A DNA stretch of 43,502 nt. It comes from an uncultured Bacteroidales bacterium (lineage in GTDB: Bacteria; Bacteroidota; Bacteroidia; Bacteroidales; UBA4417). A program made the position numbers and the translations under genes. Each line of letters begins with the position of its first letter. The stretch's first letter is position 1. The stretch lies in NCBI GenBank assembly GCA_903946925.1, contig CAJAXK010000006.1:1-43502 (forward strand). Reading direction: 5' to 3'. The notes beneath the pieces are model-generated. The model saw only the letters and a list, made by a program, of their open reading frames with translations, was not told the origin of the DNA and ran no database searches. Shown in pieces: positions 42,235-43,502 of the stretch.

Positions 42235-43311
42235 TCACACATACTCCTTCACTTCAACTTCGCCTTTCAATACCATAAATCCGTTCATGGCCAAGGCACG
42301 CATTTCGTCCTCGCCGGGATAAATATAAACAGGTGCAAATTTGAAAACCCTTTCGATAATAAGGTTGGTAATCCATTTGCTGTGGGCCACGCCTCCGGTG
42401 AGCAATATGGCATCAACATCGCCTTTAAGCACAGGAACCATGGAGCCGATGCTTTTGGCTACCTGATATGCCAATGCCTCTAAAATAAATTTTGCTTTTT
42501 CGTCGCCATTTTGGGCGCGTTTTTCGGCTTCATAAGCACTGTTGGTGCCAAGGTGGGCAACAATCCCACCATTTCCTACCACCATTTTAATTATTTCTTT
42601 TTCCGAATATTCGCCACTAAAACAAAACCTCACCAAATCGCCGGTTGGCAATGTACCACTACGCTCGGGCGAAAAGGGGCCTTCTCCATCAAGGCCCTGG
42701 TTTACGTCAATTACCTTTCCTTTGCAGTGTGCGCCGGTTGTGATGCCACCACCCATGTGGACAACTATAAGGTTCATGTCCTCGTAGCGTTTCATTATGC
42801 TTTTGGCATGTTGGCGGGCAATGGATTTCTGGTTTAAGGCGTGAAAAATCGAAATGCGTTTAAACAGGGGATGTCCTGAAACACGGGCAATTTCATCTAA
42901 TTCGTCAACAACCACAGGGTCGGCAATATACGCTTTGGCATTGGGCAGTGAACGGGCTATTTCATCGGCAATAAGGCCTCCAAGGTTACTTGCATGTTCT
43001 TTAATCGGATGCTCGTGCAAATCCGATTTCATGGCATCGTTTACAATATAAACACCCGATGAAATTGGTTTCAGCATCCCGCCCCGGCCAACAACAGCCT
43101 GTATTTTATCAAGTTGTATTTCGGCTTCTTCCAATTCCTTGTAAATTATCTCTTTACGGAATTGAAATTGGTCAGCCACATGTTCAAACTGGGCAAGTTC
43201 TTCGCTGGGATGCGTGATGCTCTTTACAAAAATAGGGTTCATGTTCTGATACACCGCTATTTTTGTGGAGGTAGATCCCGGGTTTATTGCTAGAATGCGA
43301 AAATCGTCCAT
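42235..43311 (-). CDS. buk: Butyrate kinase
   Basis: It interconverts butyryl phosphate (or branched-chain acyl phosphates) and the free acid with ATP formation, in the acetokinase (ASKHA) fold. The 358-residue length fits. Seen are ILAINPGSTSTKIAVYQ at the N-terminus, AVVGRGGMLKPI, VVHMGGGITTGAHCKG with the nucleotide-binding glycines, DGEGPFSPERSGTLPTGDLV and AILLTGGVAHSKWIT. A phosphate butyryltransferase gene is the usual neighbour and would lie beyond the right end. The call as butyrate rather than isobutyrate or related acid kinase is by family, not by substrate evidence. Confidence 0.94.
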   Translation of the reverse strand: MDDFRILAINPGSTSTKIAVYQNMNPIFVKSITHPSEELAQFEHVADQFQFRKEIIYKELEEAEIQLDKIQAVVGRGGMLKPISSGVYIVNDAMKSDLHEHPIKEHASNLGGLIADEIARSLPNAKAYIADPVVVDELDEIARVSGHPLFKRISIFHALNQKSIARQHAKSIMKRYEDMNLIVVHMGGGITTGAHCKGKVIDVNQGLDGEGPFSPERSGTLPTGDLVRFCFSGEYSEKEIIKMVVGNGGIVAHLGTNSAYEAEKRAQNGDEKAKFILEALAYQVAKSIGSMVPVLKGDVDAILLTGGVAHSKWITNLIIERVFKFAPVYIYPGEDEMRALAMNGFMVLKGEVEVKEYV

Positions 43312-43326
43312 GTTTGTTGTTGTTTC

Positions 43327-43361
43327 AGTTATTGGTTATTGGTTATCGGTTAATGGTTATT
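43327..43361. repeat. Degenerate 7-nt tandem repeat (GGTTATT type)
   Basis: Five units in 7-nt register (AGTTATT, GGTTATT, GGTTATC, GGTTAAT, GGTTATT) begin 16 bases upstream of the butyrate kinase ATG, in its leader or promoter region. Confidence 0.75.
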
Positions 43362-43396
43362 TGTAATGTAGCATGACATATTTGACACTTTTAGCC

Positions 43397-43454
43397 GATC
43401 CTTAAAGAAGGGCTTTTATCAGCCCTTCTCCCCCTTAAGGGGGCCTTAAGGATC
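43397..43454. repeat. Nested three-stem inverted repeat
   Basis: Outer arms GATCCTTAA (43397-43405) and TTAAGGATC (43446-43454) enclose two hairpins: AGAAGGGCT / AGCCCTTCT (43406-43429) and the palindrome CCCCCTTAAGGGGG (43430-43443). The whole can fold as a three-way junction. It lies upstream of buk; it could be a small mobile palindromic repeat or a terminator region of a gene beyond the window. Confidence 0.7.
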
Positions 43455-43502
43455 CATTTCGTAGCACTAGTTCGTTGACATATTGAAAAGTAGTTACCAG
43501 TC

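Overview
The window reads as a chromosomal segment of a Bacteroidota (Bacteroidetes) bacterium, probably Bacteroidales/Marinilabiliales-like. The evidence is promoters of the TTG-N19-TAnnTTTG type, a type IX secretion sorting domain, proteins with SAMLDV/LIPR and Fib_succ_major domains, IPExxxVDY and TPR-LuxR proteins, and the gene order purN / acpP-fabF-rnc-...-pyk known from this phylum. No tRNA, rRNA or CRISPR was recognised.

Region 1 (1-10.3 kb) is centred on uptake of short organic acids. After the 3' part of an unrecognised protein comes a minus-strand operon: a DUF485 protein, an ActP-like sodium/acetate symporter and a DcaP-like outer-membrane porin. A Crp/Fnr regulator with an N-terminal cysteine cluster diverges from it. 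Then come a metallophosphoesterase and a 953-residue membrane sensor combining Cache, two PAS, two CBS and a GlnD-like DUF294 nucleotidyltransferase. CBS-DUF294 proteins accompany acetate symporters in many bacteria, so this is likely the regulatory partner.

Region 2 (10.7-25 kb) is the accessory part: a TPR histidine kinase and its LuxR-type response regulator, a decayed gene fragment, and a 2525-residue secreted protein with ten tandem lectin-like domains of two subfamilies (A-A-A-B-B-B-B-B-A-A). Within the repeats the framework is conserved, but particular codons differ in a way that resembles adenine-directed diversification. A secreted thioredoxin-fold protein and a beta-solenoid/dockerin protein follow. 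A 1-kb gap holds a dead IS1634-type transposase fragment.

Region 3 (26-31 kb) is mixed housekeeping: a cytoplasmic FKBP isomerase, glycyl-tRNA synthetase behind a very close promoter, a GntR(YtrA)-slipin operon, and an IPExxxVDY-like protein overlapping a small membrane methyltransferase.

Region 4 (31-36 kb) carries a TPR-membrane-HTH regulator, a possible small protein and a secreted delta-60-repeat/PKD protein with a type IX sorting tail.

Region 5 (36-43.5 kb) carries pyruvate kinase, a ZnT9-like cation transporter, RNase III, KAS II, acyl carrier protein, PurN and butyrate kinase. Intergenic spaces contain several repeat types: four arrays of degenerate ~7-nt units with different sequences, two palindromic elements with ~9-nt internal repeats, and a nested three-stem inverted repeat at the right end.
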